Shown: positions 1-8,819, numbered from the stretch's first letter. The stretch is DNA of 64,000 nt from JBFWUM01 sp050247255 (GCA_050247255.1 JBFWUM010000003.1:1-64000), one strand, 5' to 3'. Program-made: numbers and translations. Notes: a model not told the origin generated them from the sequence alone.

Positions 1-702
1 GTGGGGGGGCGGTTCGTGCGCACCAACATCCCGATCGACGTCCTCATCGCCCAGGCTTACGGACCGCTGCAGCGTTTCGAGATCGCCGGTGTGCCGGAGT
101 GGGCGACCGACACACGCGTCGACGTCGAAGCCCGCGCTGATGGCAACCCCACCGCCGCCGAGATGAACCAGATGCTCCAGGCGCTGCTGGCGGACCGGTT
201 CGGCCTCGTCGTGCGACGCGAAACCCGCGAGCAGCCGGTCTACGCGCTGGTGGTCGCGCGGACCGGCGCGCTCGGACCGCGCCTCACGGCGCATGCCGAC
301 AACAGCGGCTGCGTCGATCCGCAGACGACACCGAACAACGTGCGTGGACTGGATCCGAACGCGCCGCTGCCACCGCCGCCCTGCGGCGCGTTCCGCGGTG
401 CACCGGCGATCGGCCGTCTTGCCGGGGCGGATGTGCCGTTGGATCTCCTGGGCCGGGCCGTGAGCGGCCAGCTTGGAAGGATGGTTCTCGATCGCACCGG
501 GCTGGCCGGGACCTTCGACTTCATCTTGGAATGGACGCCACTGCAGCAGCTGCCCGGGGTGGATCCGGTTGCCATCGCCAATCCGGACCGGCCGTCGATC
601 TTCACCGCCTTCGATGAACAGCTCGGCCTGAAGCTGGAGGCCCAAACCGGCCCGGTCAACATGCTCGTGATCGAACGGGTCGAAATGCCAACCGAGAACT
701 AA
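1..702 (+). CDS. TIGR03435 family protein, 5' end outside the window
   Basis: Fragment of a TIGR03435 family protein, a secreted family of unknown function expanded in soil Acidobacteriota. The window opens inside the gene. The first visible residues (GGRFVRTNIPIDVLI, then AQAYG) match the interior of the family domain. Roughly the first 50 residues, including any signal peptide, therefore lie upstream, and the GTG at base 1 is only the first in-frame codon. Other landmarks are the ADRFGL turn at residues 64-69 and the closing VLDRTGLAGTFDF segment. It converges on the cytochrome gene of the other strand with 14 bases between the stop codons. Family assignment is by pattern recognition; function is unknown. 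Confidence 0.82.
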   Translation: MGGRFVRTNIPIDVLIAQAYGPLQRFEIAGVPEWATDTRVDVEARADGNPTAAEMNQMLQALLADRFGLVVRRETREQPVYALVVARTGALGPRLTAHADNSGCVDPQTTPNNVRGLDPNAPLPPPPCGAFRGAPAIGRLAGADVPLDLLGRAVSGQLGRMVLDRTGLAGTFDFILEWTPLQQLPGVDPVAIANPDRPSIFTAFDEQLGLKLEAQTGPVNMLVIERVEMPTEN

Positions 703-716
703 ACGCCCGCGCTGGC

Positions 717-1670
717 TCAGTCCCGCCGCGCGCGGTAGTACTCCTGAATCGGCCTAAACGGCCCGAACTTGTGCTGCGCCTGCGGGAATGGGTCGGCGTA
801 TGGGCCGTACGGACTGTCAATCGGCTTGTCGGCGCGCTCGGGATAATCGCGCTCGAGGTTCGCCATCGCCGGGCGCGGCTGGGCGTTGATGTAGGCCGCC
901 ACGTCGAACGCCTCGTCATCGGTCAGCGTCGGCTCGCCGAGCGGCATGCGCGCCTTGATGAAGCGGCTGGCGGTCAGCACGCGGTGCATGCCGGCCCCGT
1001 CGTTGAAACTGTCGGGCCCCCACAGAGGCGGGAAGACGTAGCCGGCGGCGGGATCGGTTGATGCCCGCAACCCGGCGCCGTCCGCGCCGTGGCAGAGGGC
1101 GCACCGGGCCGCGAAGACCCGCTCGCCGGCGCCGACGTCGGCGGCACGATCCGGCATCACGAACGGCGCCGGGTCGCCGGCCTGGCGCTGGCCCTCACCC
1201 ATGGCCCGGAAACGGGCCTCGAGCGACGTGACGTAGGACACCATCGCCACCATCTCGGCGCTGTCCCGTGGCAGGGCGCGCCCGTTCATGCTCCGCTCCA
1301 TGCAGCCGTTGATCCGATCGACGAGATCGCGGGTACCGCCATCGCGGCCGGAATAGCGCGGATACAGCGGCGCGGTTTCGAGCAGCGACAGCATGCCGGG
1401 ATCAGCGCCCGCCTCGAGGTGGCACGAGCTGCAGGCCAGCCGGCTCCCGGTGTAGCGTTTCTCGGGATCGGGGTGATCCGGCCCGAGCCACTGCGACGTC
1501 TCCAGCAGCAAGCGCCGGCCGTACTCCTCCGTCGCGATTGCCGGCGTCACGGCCGATGAGGCGGCGGCCGGCCCGCGCTGGTAGAGGCTGGCACCGAGCA
1601 CCAGCGCGCCAATGGCGCCGCACCCCAGCATGGCGGCGACGGTTCCACGACGTCCCGGACGAGGCATCAT
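717..1670 (-). CDS. dihaem cytochrome c, TsdA (thiosulfate dehydrogenase)-like
   Basis: Exported dihaem cytochrome c of 317 residues, with an N-terminal membrane anchor or signal at about residues 10-30. It has two haem-binding CxxCH motifs (CSSCH at 80-84, CALCH at 190-194). A cysteine 39 residues after the first haem histidine lies in NGCMERSMNGRALP. This matches the TsdA family, where a Cys replaces Met as the axial ligand of haem 1 and is needed for thiosulfate oxidation to tetrathionate. A Lys and a Met (FIKARMP) sit where TsdA has its haem 2 ligands. The ATG overlaps the TGA of the CcoQ-like gene (ATGA), so it is the last gene of the cbb3 oxidase operon. Substrate is inferred, not shown. 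Confidence 0.72.
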   Translation of the reverse strand: MMPRPGRRGTVAAMLGCGAIGALVLGASLYQRGPAAASSAVTPAIATEEYGRRLLLETSQWLGPDHPDPEKRYTGSRLACSSCHLEAGADPGMLSLLETAPLYPRYSGRDGGTRDLVDRINGCMERSMNGRALPRDSAEMVAMVSYVTSLEARFRAMGEGQRQAGDPAPFVMPDRAADVGAGERVFAARCALCHGADGAGLRASTDPAAGYVFPPLWGPDSFNDGAGMHRVLTASRFIKARMPLGEPTLTDDEAFDVAAYINAQPRPAMANLERDYPERADKPIDSPYGPYADPFPQAQHKFGPFRPIQEYYRARRD

Positions 1671-1846
1671 CGGACGGCCCTCCCTTCCTCCGGCCCGCCA
1701 TGCGCCCGCTCGTGCTGTTCGAGCCGCGACAGGAACCGATACTTGGGCTGCTCGACGCGACGGCGAAGTTCCGGCGAGGAGAACCAGGCCAGCAGGAACG
1801 CGATCCCGAACAGCACGGTTCCAATGACGACGGCGTTGGAGATCAT
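1667..1846 (-). CDS. CcoQ-like small cbb3 oxidase subunit
   Basis: A 59-residue protein with one transmembrane helix (about residues 5-22) followed by a charged cytoplasmic tail. It sits between the fused CcoO-CcoP gene and the dihaem cytochrome, with 4-base ATGA overlaps at both ends. Size, topology and position fit CcoQ/FixQ, the small accessory subunit of cbb3 oxidases; there is little sequence to match. A CcoS-like role in oxidase maturation is the main alternative. Confidence 0.55.
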   Translation of the reverse strand: MISNAVVIGTVLFGIAFLLAWFSSPELRRRVEQPKYRFLSRLEQHERAHGGPEEGRAVR

Positions 1847-3093
1847 CGACCACCTCGCGCCACGACAGCAGGAGGCGCGGCATAGAAGCCGCGCACATAG
1901 TGGGCCACGGCAAGCAGTTCGTCGGGTGCCAGGCGATCCGTCCAGACAGCCATGCGAGTGCCGGCCACCCCGTCGCGCATCGCCCTGAGAGCCGCGGACA
2001 GCGCCGGCTGCTGGCGGCGGAAATCGGTCGGGACCACCGGCAGCTCGGCGGCCGCGCTCCCCCGTCCGTCCCCGTTCACCCCGTGGCACTGGACGCAATT
2101 GGCTTCGTAGACGCGTTCACCCAGGACGAGGACACCGGCCGCCGGAGGCTCCTCGCGCGGCGCCGTCGAAAGCGCCCGCACCGCCGCCGCGAGCGCCGCC
2201 AGGTCCAACAGCGATCGATCTCGCCATCCGGACATGGCGGTGCCGGCGCTGCCGTTCCAGAGCACCTGGGCCAACCGATCGCTGCTGTAGCGATGCTCGG
2301 CCAGATTTGTCGGCCGCGGCGACAGGGCGAACGCCGCGGGGCCGTCGCCGGCGCCGTCGGGGCCGTGACATCCCGCACAGTTGGCGGCAAACAACGCGCG
2401 TCCCCGGACGAGGTCCTGGCTCGCGGGCAGGACGGGATACTCGCCGTCCCGGCGCGCGCGCGCGGGGCTGGCGTTGATCGGGCGCGCCGAAAACGCCAGC
2501 GCCGCCATCTCGTCGTCCGGGCAGTTGCACGCCTCGCGGGCGAAGGCCTCGCCCTCGTCTCCGGCAAGCTCTCGTGCGCGCCCGAGCGTTTCCAGGTACG
2601 CGACCAGGTCGCGCGCCTCCTGCCGGGGGCGCTCCGGCGCCCCCTCGAACAGGGATCGGTAGGCCGGCATCACCGAGTCAGGCACGAGCACGCGCGGCGA
2701 GTACAAGTGCACGAAGTGCCAGTCCGCCGGCCGCGTGCCGGCCACGCGGGCGAGATCGGGACCGATGCGGCGCGTCCCCCACAGGTGTGGATAGTCGAAG
2801 CGCGTTTCCCACGCGAGCGTCGGCGCGCCGAAGCGCACGATATCGGCGTCGAGGTATCGCACCTGCTGCGTGTGGCAATACGCGCACCCTTCCCGGGCGT
2901 AGATGTCGCGCCCGCGGAGTTCGCTGGCGCTGAGCGCCAGCGGCTCGCCGGGCGTCATCCGCTCCATCCGGCCCCTCAGCACCTGTCCGGGCCACAGCCC
3001 GAGCAGCAGCACCGACATCGCGAAGAAGCCGACGCCCGCGACCCCCGCCACCAGGTAGGCTCGTCGCAACGCCCGCCCGCTGCCGATGCTCAT
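1843..3093 (-). CDS. fused CcoO-CcoP, trihaem subunit of cbb3 oxidase
   Basis: Single polypeptide of 416 residues joining the monohaem CcoO-type and dihaem CcoP-type subunits of a cbb3 cytochrome c oxidase. A transmembrane anchor (about residues 11-34) is followed by a CcoO-like domain with CAYCH at 70-74 and the HTQQVRYLDADIVRFG segment typical of CcoO. Two cytochrome c domains follow with CAGCH at 239-243 and CVQCH at 333-337. It carries electrons to CcoN. CcoO and CcoP are usually separate proteins; here there is no stop between them and the reading frame is intact. It overlaps ccoN upstream by ATGA, so translation is probably coupled. Confidence 0.85.
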   Translation of the reverse strand: MSIGSGRALRRAYLVAGVAGVGFFAMSVLLLGLWPGQVLRGRMERMTPGEPLALSASELRGRDIYAREGCAYCHTQQVRYLDADIVRFGAPTLAWETRFDYPHLWGTRRIGPDLARVAGTRPADWHFVHLYSPRVLVPDSVMPAYRSLFEGAPERPRQEARDLVAYLETLGRARELAGDEGEAFAREACNCPDDEMAALAFSARPINASPARARRDGEYPVLPASQDLVRGRALFAANCAGCHGPDGAGDGPAAFALSPRPTNLAEHRYSSDRLAQVLWNGSAGTAMSGWRDRSLLDLAALAAAVRALSTAPREEPPAAGVLVLGERVYEANCVQCHGVNGDGRGSAAAELPVVPTDFRRQQPALSAALRAMRDGVAGTRMAVWTDRLAPDELLAVAHYVRGFYAAPPAVVARGGR

Positions 3094-4517
3094 GCCGGTT
3101 CCCCGATCGCCGGGGTCTGTGGGCCATGTAGCGGCGACACCGCGGGTTGCCGGACCTCCTGATCACCCCCGGCACGCCGGGGCCCGGTGGTGATCCCCAG
3201 CAGCAGTGCCACGAAGCCTGCGGCAATCGGAATGCCCGACAGCGTCCTGACCAGCCAGTACGGACGCGCGGCGCGCACCGACTCCATCCACGGCGCCCCC
3301 GACTGCCACGCCTGCGCCTCGACCAGGCCGGCGATCGTCAGGTCGACGACCATCACACACACGCCACCGAGCAGCAGCCAGTACGCCCACTCGCAGGCGC
3401 GTGCGTTGTAGCGGACCCCATTCGTACGCGTCCAGGCGTGCACGAGCCCGCCGGCCCCGGCGAACGTCGCGAAGCCGAGCATGGCCAGGTGCGAGTGGCC
3501 GACGACCCAGTCGGTGAAGTGCACGGCCTGGTTGACGGCCATCTGCGCCTGGACGGCGCCCTGCAGGCTCACCACCAGGTAGAAGAGCGTGGCCGTGCCG
3601 ACGAAGCGCAAGCCGACGTCGTTCGGGAACCACCCGCTTCCCCGCATCGATAGCAACAGGTTGGCGACGACGATGACCACGTCGATGCCGAGAATCGTCG
3701 ACGCCGCGATCGCGCCCATCTGCGCCTCCATCGGCAGCACCGAGTAGACGTAATGGTGCGTGCCGTTGAGCGGGTAGACGAAGAACAGCAGCCAGAACCC
3801 GAGCATCGACAGAAAGTGGCTGTAAATCGGCCGCCCGCTCGCCGCGGGGATGACGAAGTAGATAATGGCCAGCGCCAGCGGTGTCACGAACAGGCCGATG
3901 GCGTCATGAATCCAGAGGCCGCTGAAGGCCGCGCCCATCGCCCCCGGCACGACTTCCGGCAGGAAGTTGCCCATCGGGTACGCCAGCAGCGTGAAGACCA
4001 GCCCGCCGATGACGTACCAGCCGGACACGTAAGTCGATTCGACGCCATCCCGGAAGAATGGCGGCAGGAACTGCAGGGCGGCCAGCGCGAAGCCGAGGAC
4101 GACGAAGGCGTCGATGATTGGCGGGAACTCAGCCCATTCGAGCGGCTGGCTCACGCCGGCGAGGACGAGCAGCCAGCCGGGTACCAGCACCACGAGATTC
4201 CAGAGTCCGAAGAGCCAGCGACCGAGCGTCGCGCTCGTTACCGGACGGCCGGAAAGGATCGGGACGGCGTGGTAGAGGAACGCCAGGAACACGTTCCCCA
4301 GCCAGCCGAGCATGATGCCCTGGGTGTGCGCGTAGCGGACGCGTCCCCACCCCAGCCACGGCGTGTCGGCACCAAGATCCGGCAGCAGCAGCTGGAGCGA
4401 GGCGAGGATCCCGAACGACACTGCGGCCAGCAGCGTGACGAGCGCCGCGACGCCGTGGGCCGCCACCAGCGACGATTCCACGCGGGGCGCGGCGCCGGCC
4501 GCGACGGACTGGCTCAT
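3090..4517 (-). CDS. ccoN: cbb3-type cytochrome c oxidase subunit I
   Basis: Catalytic subunit of a high-affinity cbb3 oxidase, reducing oxygen to water in the inner membrane. The 475 residues form about 12 transmembrane helices. Conserved histidine segments are present: RYAHTQG (low-spin haem side), GLWIHDAIG, NGTHHYVYS (CuB region) and VVGHSHLAMLGF near the high-spin haem. The ATG at 4517 starts MSQSVAAG and lies three bases from the stop of the DsrE-like gene. It is directly followed by the fused ccoOP gene. Length is normal. Such oxidases usually work at low oxygen. Confidence 0.94.
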   Translation of the reverse strand: MSQSVAAGAAPRVESSLVAAHGVAALVTLLAAVSFGILASLQLLLPDLGADTPWLGWGRVRYAHTQGIMLGWLGNVFLAFLYHAVPILSGRPVTSATLGRWLFGLWNLVVLVPGWLLVLAGVSQPLEWAEFPPIIDAFVVLGFALAALQFLPPFFRDGVESTYVSGWYVIGGLVFTLLAYPMGNFLPEVVPGAMGAAFSGLWIHDAIGLFVTPLALAIIYFVIPAASGRPIYSHFLSMLGFWLLFFVYPLNGTHHYVYSVLPMEAQMGAIAASTILGIDVVIVVANLLLSMRGSGWFPNDVGLRFVGTATLFYLVVSLQGAVQAQMAVNQAVHFTDWVVGHSHLAMLGFATFAGAGGLVHAWTRTNGVRYNARACEWAYWLLLGGVCVMVVDLTIAGLVEAQAWQSGAPWMESVRAARPYWLVRTLSGIPIAAGFVALLLGITTGPRRAGGDQEVRQPAVSPLHGPQTPAIGEPA

Positions 4518-4520
4518 CGG

Positions 4521-5177
4521 TCAGGCGCAGGACAGCAGGCTGTAGCCGTACTCCTGCGCCCGAGTGGCGGCCACCACGCCAGCCGGGACGAACCGTCCCT
4601 TCGCCACGGCGTTGGCCGTCAGCTCCGCGAAAACGGCGTCCGCCGTGCCGCCGGTCTGGCCGGCAATCTGGCCGGCGATGTAACGGGTCGCATTGGCACA
4701 AATGGCGACGACGAGCCCCTTGTCCAGGACCGGCGCGAGCGCAATGCCGGGCGGCATGCCCGCAATGCCGCTCATCACCGGGTTCGCGGTCGCCGCCGCC
4801 GGCAGCTGCATGAACTGCGACAGGATGGCGCCGTACTTCGCCCAGATCGCGTCGTTGTAACCGAACGGCGTCGAGAAGTGGCGGAAGCAGACGATCATCG
4901 CGAGGTCGGCGGGCGCGATGCCGTAGGCCGCCTGGTTCGTGTTGAACAGGTTGTTGGCGTACAGCACGGCATCCTGTCCGCCCGATCGGCTCGCCGAATC
5001 GACGAACACGCGGTGCGTGCCAGGCAGCTGGTCCATCCACTGGTCCGTGTCATGGCGCGCCGGAGCGAACCGGCCGGCTGCCGCTTGCGCGCGTGCCGGC
5101 CTGACCCCCGCGGTCAAGCTCGCCAGGGCCGCACCGAGTCCCGCAACCAGGGCCCGACGGGTCTGAATCGGTTTCAT
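4521..5177 (-). CDS. exported DsrE-like protein
   Basis: 218-residue exported protein. The N-terminus has TRR followed by a hydrophobic stretch and ARAQAAA, which reads as a twin-arginine or general signal peptide cleaved near residue 32. The mature part contains alternating strands and helices (HRVFVDSAS, GQDAVLYANNLF, LAMIVCFRHFS, LVVAICANAT) resembling the DsrE/DsrF fold of sulfur-relay proteins; a conserved cysteine lies in each of the last two. It is the gene immediately before ccoN, in a cluster that ends with a TsdA-like cytochrome, which supports a role in sulfur compound handling. The fold call is from pattern only and could be wrong. Confidence 0.5.
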   Translation of the reverse strand: MKPIQTRRALVAGLGAALASLTAGVRPARAQAAAGRFAPARHDTDQWMDQLPGTHRVFVDSASRSGGQDAVLYANNLFNTNQAAYGIAPADLAMIVCFRHFSTPFGYNDAIWAKYGAILSQFMQLPAAATANPVMSGIAGMPPGIALAPVLDKGLVVAICANATRYIAGQIAGQTGGTADAVFAELTANAVAKGRFVPAGVVAATRAQEYGYSLLSCA

Positions 5178-5199
5178 GGTGTCTCTCCCTCGTCTAGTG

Positions 5200-6162
5200 C
5201 TAGAGCAGCGGCCGGATGGCGGCCTCGAGCTCCGCTTCGGTCATGTTCCCCGGGTGATACAGGCGCACGATGCCCAGCCGATCGACCACCACGAGCGTCG
5301 GTGTCGTGCTGACGCCGTACCGCTGGTGGTTGGCGACATCCAGCGGCACAGGGGCGGTCTTCAAGAAGGGATAGTACTGATCGCGAACGGCTTCGATGTG
5401 GCGCCGCTCGGCCTGGGGCGGCGCCGCCGTGCCGGCAACGATGTAGCCGAACCGCTGCGTCGGCGCCACGAGGCGGAGCCCCTGCGCACGATACTTCTCC
5501 AGGACCGACGCCACGATCGGCGCCTGGGCCTTGCAGTCGCCGCACCAGTGCGCCCAGAAGAACAGCAGCACGACGTTGCCGTTCATCGCGTCGAGGCTGC
5601 GGACGGACCCGATCAACTCCGCCGTCTGCAGCGCTGGCGCCTTCGCGCCCTCGAGGCTCAGCAGGTTGATGTTCTTCTGCAGCCGTTTGTGGATGGGACT
5701 ACCGGCATAGGTCTCGAGCTCGCGGCTGAGAAAATACACGGCTTCCGCGCGTGCGCCGCGGGCGGCGCGCACCAGGCCTTCCGTTTCAATGGCCGCACCC
5801 AGGCCGATCTCGAGATCGGCGCTGTCCTCGAGCCGGGTCGTCTTCAGCGCCTCCAGCGCGAGGTCGTGCGCTTCGGCCGCAAATTGCGCCGCCTCGTCGA
5901 GCCGTCCCGCGGCGTAAGCGCCGCGCCCCAGCCAGGAGATCGCCGCGATCACCTCGGGCGTGGCGCCGGCGGCGGCTCGGCGCTGATCGACGAGGCTGAT
6001 GGCCCGTTCGAACTGCCCGGCCGTGATCGCCGACCGCACGGCGCGGACGAGCGGCTCGGGCCGCGCGTCCTGGGCGCCAGCCGGCGCCGCGCCGAGGCTG
6101 ACCAGCGCCGCGATCGCCAGGGCAGCCCAGCAACGGTTCACGAGCGAGAGCGATACGCGCAT
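5200..6162 (-). CDS. periplasmic thioredoxin-like protein with helical N-domain
   Basis: 320-residue protein with a signal peptide ending near AGA-QDA (residue 30). A helical, TPR-like domain spans about residues 35-165, and a TlpA/AhpC-type thioredoxin domain about 175-320. The redox motif is WCGDC at 206-210, and the cis-proline segment STTPTLVVVD is present. It probably reduces or oxidises disulfides in the periplasm, for example during cytochrome c maturation for the downstream oxidase. The ATG at 6162 was chosen because GGAAGGGG lies just upstream and the signal peptide follows at once; longer in-frame starts give a basic low-complexity leader. Confidence 0.78.
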   Translation of the reverse strand: MRVSLSLVNRCWAALAIAALVSLGAAPAGAQDARPEPLVRAVRSAITAGQFERAISLVDQRRAAAGATPEVIAAISWLGRGAYAAGRLDEAAQFAAEAHDLALEALKTTRLEDSADLEIGLGAAIETEGLVRAARGARAEAVYFLSRELETYAGSPIHKRLQKNINLLSLEGAKAPALQTAELIGSVRSLDAMNGNVVLLFFWAHWCGDCKAQAPIVASVLEKYRAQGLRLVAPTQRFGYIVAGTAAPPQAERRHIEAVRDQYYPFLKTAPVPLDVANHQRYGVSTTPTLVVVDRLGIVRLYHPGNMTEAELEAAIRPLL

Positions 6163-6190
6163 TGTTCCCCTTCCCATGACGCTCACGGCG

Positions 6191-6727
6191 TCAGCGGACC
6201 GTGATCGAGTAGGACACCGGCACCGACTTCGGCGCAAAGCAGACGCGGTCGTCGCATGCCTGGTAGCGCAGCGTCCCCTTGATCGTGAGCTGGCGGCCGC
6301 CGGTTGCCGATGGGCGAACGACCACCGGCTGACGCAGTACAAACGGCTTCTGGTAGACCGGCATGCGTTCGTTGATCGGCTCCAGCAGGTACAGCTCGGA
6401 CGGCGGGTACTCGAGCGTCCCCGGAGTCACCGCCGGATGCGGGTCGAGCTGCAGGCGGATGATCTGATACGGCTCGGCGCCAGGCGCATAGACGTGCATG
6501 CGCGCGCGCGGCGTAATCTCGAAGACGAGCGACAGCTCCGAGCCCGCCTTGACGACCTCGTCGCTCGCGTAGGTGACCACCGCGAGGTGGTCCGTCCGGA
6601 TGGTCCCATCAGCGCGATCGATTCGAAGCGGGCTGCCGGCGCGGCTGTCCTGGGCATGCGCCAGCGGCGGCACTCCCAGAACGATGATCAGGGCGATTGC
6701 ACGGGACCAGGACATGGGGCCGATCAT
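6191..6727 (-). CDS. DsbD alpha-domain-like periplasmic protein
   Basis: 178-residue protein with a signal peptide (hydrophobic to AHA-QDS) and a domain resembling the N-terminal (alpha) domain of the thiol:disulfide interchange protein DsbD. The diagnostic end is YQACDDRVCFAPKSVPV, whose two cysteines correspond to the redox pair of that domain. The DsbD membrane and C-terminal parts are absent, so it must take electrons from another membrane protein or act as a carrier. The next gene downstream is a thioredoxin, a natural partner. A second ATG (MSWSRA, base 6715) is an equally possible start. Confidence 0.68.
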   Translation of the reverse strand: MIGPMSWSRAIALIIVLGVPPLAHAQDSRAGSPLRIDRADGTIRTDHLAVVTYASDEVVKAGSELSLVFEITPRARMHVYAPGAEPYQIIRLQLDPHPAVTPGTLEYPPSELYLLEPINERMPVYQKPFVLRQPVVVRPSATGGRQLTIKGTLRYQACDDRVCFAPKSVPVSYSITVR

Positions 6728-6761
6728 ACAGGCGTTGGCCGGCCGGCTCTACGCGAAAGCG

Positions 6762-7499
6762 TCACGGCCGCGATTGCATCGCCTCCAGGCGGTTGCGCGC
6801 CACCACGATGTCGCGGCGCAGCCGGCGGACGGTGTCGGCGATCAGGTCACTCCCCTTCGCCGCCGCTTCATCGACCATCGCCTTCAGCTTCCAGATGGCC
6901 GACTCGCGCATCTCCGCGAGCTGGGCGGCGTAAACGTCGAGCTGCGCCTCAATCTGCGCCACGCGCCGTTCCAGCCGGAGGCGGGTCGCCTCGGGGTCGT
7001 CACCCTGCACGGCCTCCGGGCTCTTCTCCCAGGCCTCGAGGATTAATCGCAGACGCTCTTCGTCGCCGAGTTCGTAGGCGCGGTTGGCTTCGACCATCAG
7101 CGCGTGGCGCCGCTGCCGGGCCAGGTCGTCCTCGGCGAGGTCGGGATGGATCGCCCTCGCCACGTCGCGAAAAAGCTTCCGGACGGCATCGCCGGTGTAC
7201 TGGGGCGCGCTGTCCGCGTCCGCATCGGCGGCATCGTCCTGCGCCGCCCGGCCGGCCTGGTCAAGGCGCCTCGTGATTTCGCCGAGTTCGATCTCGGCGA
7301 TGGCATCCTCGAGCGATTCGAGCTCCTCGTGCAGGTGCCCCACCTTGTCGCGATAACGCCCCTTGAACGTCGCGAGATCGGCCTTGACCTGCTCGGCCTC
7401 GGCCTCGCGATCGCGCAGCACGGCCTCGAGCTCCGCGACCCTGGCGCGCAGCGTGTCGATGTCGTTGGAAGGTTGTTCGGATCGAACGAGGGTCGCCAC
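6762..7499 (-). CDS. coiled-coil protein with DnaJ-like domain
   Basis: 245-residue soluble protein in three parts: a coiled coil (about residues 10-75, heptad-rich with many Glu/Arg), a central J-like domain (about 95-160), and a second coiled coil (about 175-240). The J domain contains AIHPDLAED, an HPD tripeptide in the usual context for stimulating Hsp70 (DnaK) ATPase, followed by a helix with ALMVEANRAYE. No zinc-finger or glycine-rich region is present, so it is not DnaJ itself. Similar coiled-coil/J-domain proteins occur as stand-alone genes in many bacteria. The client is unknown. Confidence 0.7.
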   Translation of the reverse strand: MATLVRSEQPSNDIDTLRARVAELEAVLRDREAEAEQVKADLATFKGRYRDKVGHLHEELESLEDAIAEIELGEITRRLDQAGRAAQDDAADADADSAPQYTGDAVRKLFRDVARAIHPDLAEDDLARQRRHALMVEANRAYELGDEERLRLILEAWEKSPEAVQGDDPEATRLRLERRVAQIEAQLDVYAAQLAEMRESAIWKLKAMVDEAAAKGSDLIADTVRRLRRDIVVARNRLEAMQSRP

Positions 7500-7504
7500 G
7501 AACG

Positions 7505-7993
7505 CTAGCGGACGGTCAGCGTCGATCCATCCACGGCCGTGAGCTGCACGGCATCGTCCGCGATCGCCGAGACACGATAGCCGGCGACTTCGTCGCCAAC
7601 CTTGGCGAACACCAGGCCGCCGGGGGTGCCCAGGATGGCGGTGCGGACCTGCTGGCCGTCCACGGTTTCAATGGCGACGCCCGTGAAGGTGACCGGCGGC
7701 GCGGCCGGCCGCTCGACGACCGGTGCAAACTCGATCGCGGTCGAGCGGGCCGTGACCTCGCGCTCGACGCGCGCGTTGAACCGGAATGGATTGCGCGTCG
7801 GCGGCTCGTACTCGATCACGCCGCGGACCTTCTGCTGCAGGCGGGCGGCTTCGTGCTGGATTTCGGCCCCGGTCGTCGCGACCGGCACTGCCGGCGTCGC
7901 CGCGGGTGCGGGTCCGGGCGCCGGCGGATACGATGCGAGCCAGGTGGCCAAAATCCCCGCTCCGGAGACGATCGCGGTCGACTTCCAAGTCAT
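7505..7993 (-). CDS. hypothetical membrane-anchored protein
   Basis: About 162 residues from the ATG at 7993 (MTWKSTAIVSGAG). An N-terminal hydrophobic segment is followed by a proline/alanine-rich stretch, a helix, and a C-terminal beta-rich domain of about 60 residues (FTGVAIETVDGQQVRTAIL to the end). The end resembles the small domain of pilus or secretion proteins of the PilP/GspC type, but similarity is slight. A start at 8014 is possible. It is divergent from kdsB and lies 5 bases upstream of the coiled-coil gene, so the two are probably co-transcribed. Function unknown. Confidence 0.5.
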   Translation of the reverse strand: MTWKSTAIVSGAGILATWLASYPPAPGPAPAATPAVPVATTGAEIQHEAARLQQKVRGVIEYEPPTRNPFRFNARVEREVTARSTAIEFAPVVERPAAPPVTFTGVAIETVDGQQVRTAILGTPGGLVFAKVGDEVAGYRVSAIADDAVQLTAVDGSTLTVR

Positions 7994-8066
7994 GACGACA
8001 GCTGAATTGTACATCGGGGTTTCGGGCAATGCCCTGTAGCCCGGGGCTGCCATGCTAGAATTCGTC

Positions 8067-8819
8067 GTGCACCCTGTAACGTTCCGCAATCCTTTCGAGC
8101 GAACGTCACAGCCCCCCCGAATCGTCGCCGTCATCCCCTCCCGCTTCGACGCCACCAGGCTCCCCGGAAAACCGCTCGCTGACATTGCCGGGAAGCCGAT
8201 GATCGAGCACGTCTACCGCCGCGCGACGGCTGCGCGCACGGTGGATGCGGTCGTGGTCGCCACCGATGACCGGCGGATTGCCGCGGCCATCGAGGCCTTC
8301 GGCGGGATCGCGCGCCTGACGCGGCCGACGCACCGCACCGGCACGGATCGCCTGGCCGAAGTCGCGGCCGATCTCGAGGCGGATGTCGTGCTGAACGTCC
8401 AGGGAGACGAGCCGCTGATGGACCCGGCGACGATCGACGCGGTGGTCGAACCGCTGCTCGCCGACCCGGCGCTGGAGATGTCGACGGCGTGCACGGCGTT
8501 GGATCCCGGCGATTATGCGAATCCGAACGTCGTGAAGGTGGTGCGCGACCTGAAGGGCGACGCGCTGTATTTCTCGCGCGCGCCGCTCCGGGCTGCCTTC
8601 AAGCATCTCGGCATCTATGGCTACCGGCGGGCCTTCCTGCTGCGGTTCGCGCAGCTCGAACCGACGCCGCTCGAACTGGCCGAATCGCTCGAGCAGCTGC
8701 GCGCGCTCGAGCACGGTATCCGCATCCGTACCGTCGTCACCCCCTACGACTCCATCGGCGTGGACACACCCGAGGACCTTGAGCGCGTCCGCCAGCTGAC
8801 GCTGGCCGCGCGCACGTGA
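8067..8819 (+). CDS. kdsB: CMP-Kdo synthetase (3-deoxy-manno-octulosonate cytidylyltransferase)
   Basis: Transfers CMP from CTP to Kdo, activating it for addition to lipid A. Family signatures: VAVIPSRFDATRLPGKPL (nucleotide loop), VVVATDD, NVQGDEPL (metal and CTP binding), and GVDTPEDLERV at the end. The loop between YFSRAP and HLGIYGY is only about 6 residues, whereas E. coli KdsB has about 22, so part of the active-site lid is missing. The start is placed at GTG 8067 because TAGAAT ends 5 bases upstream; an ATG at 8052 would lie upstream of that -10. It is first in the operon with pyrG, which makes CTP, and kdsA/kdsD, which make Kdo. Confidence 0.88.
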   Translation: MHPVTFRNPFERTSQPPRIVAVIPSRFDATRLPGKPLADIAGKPMIEHVYRRATAARTVDAVVVATDDRRIAAAIEAFGGIARLTRPTHRTGTDRLAEVAADLEADVVLNVQGDEPLMDPATIDAVVEPLLADPALEMSTACTALDPGDYANPNVVKVVRDLKGDALYFSRAPLRAAFKHLGIYGYRRAFLLRFAQLEPTPLELAESLEQLRALEHGIRIRTVVTPYDSIGVDTPEDLERVRQLTLAART

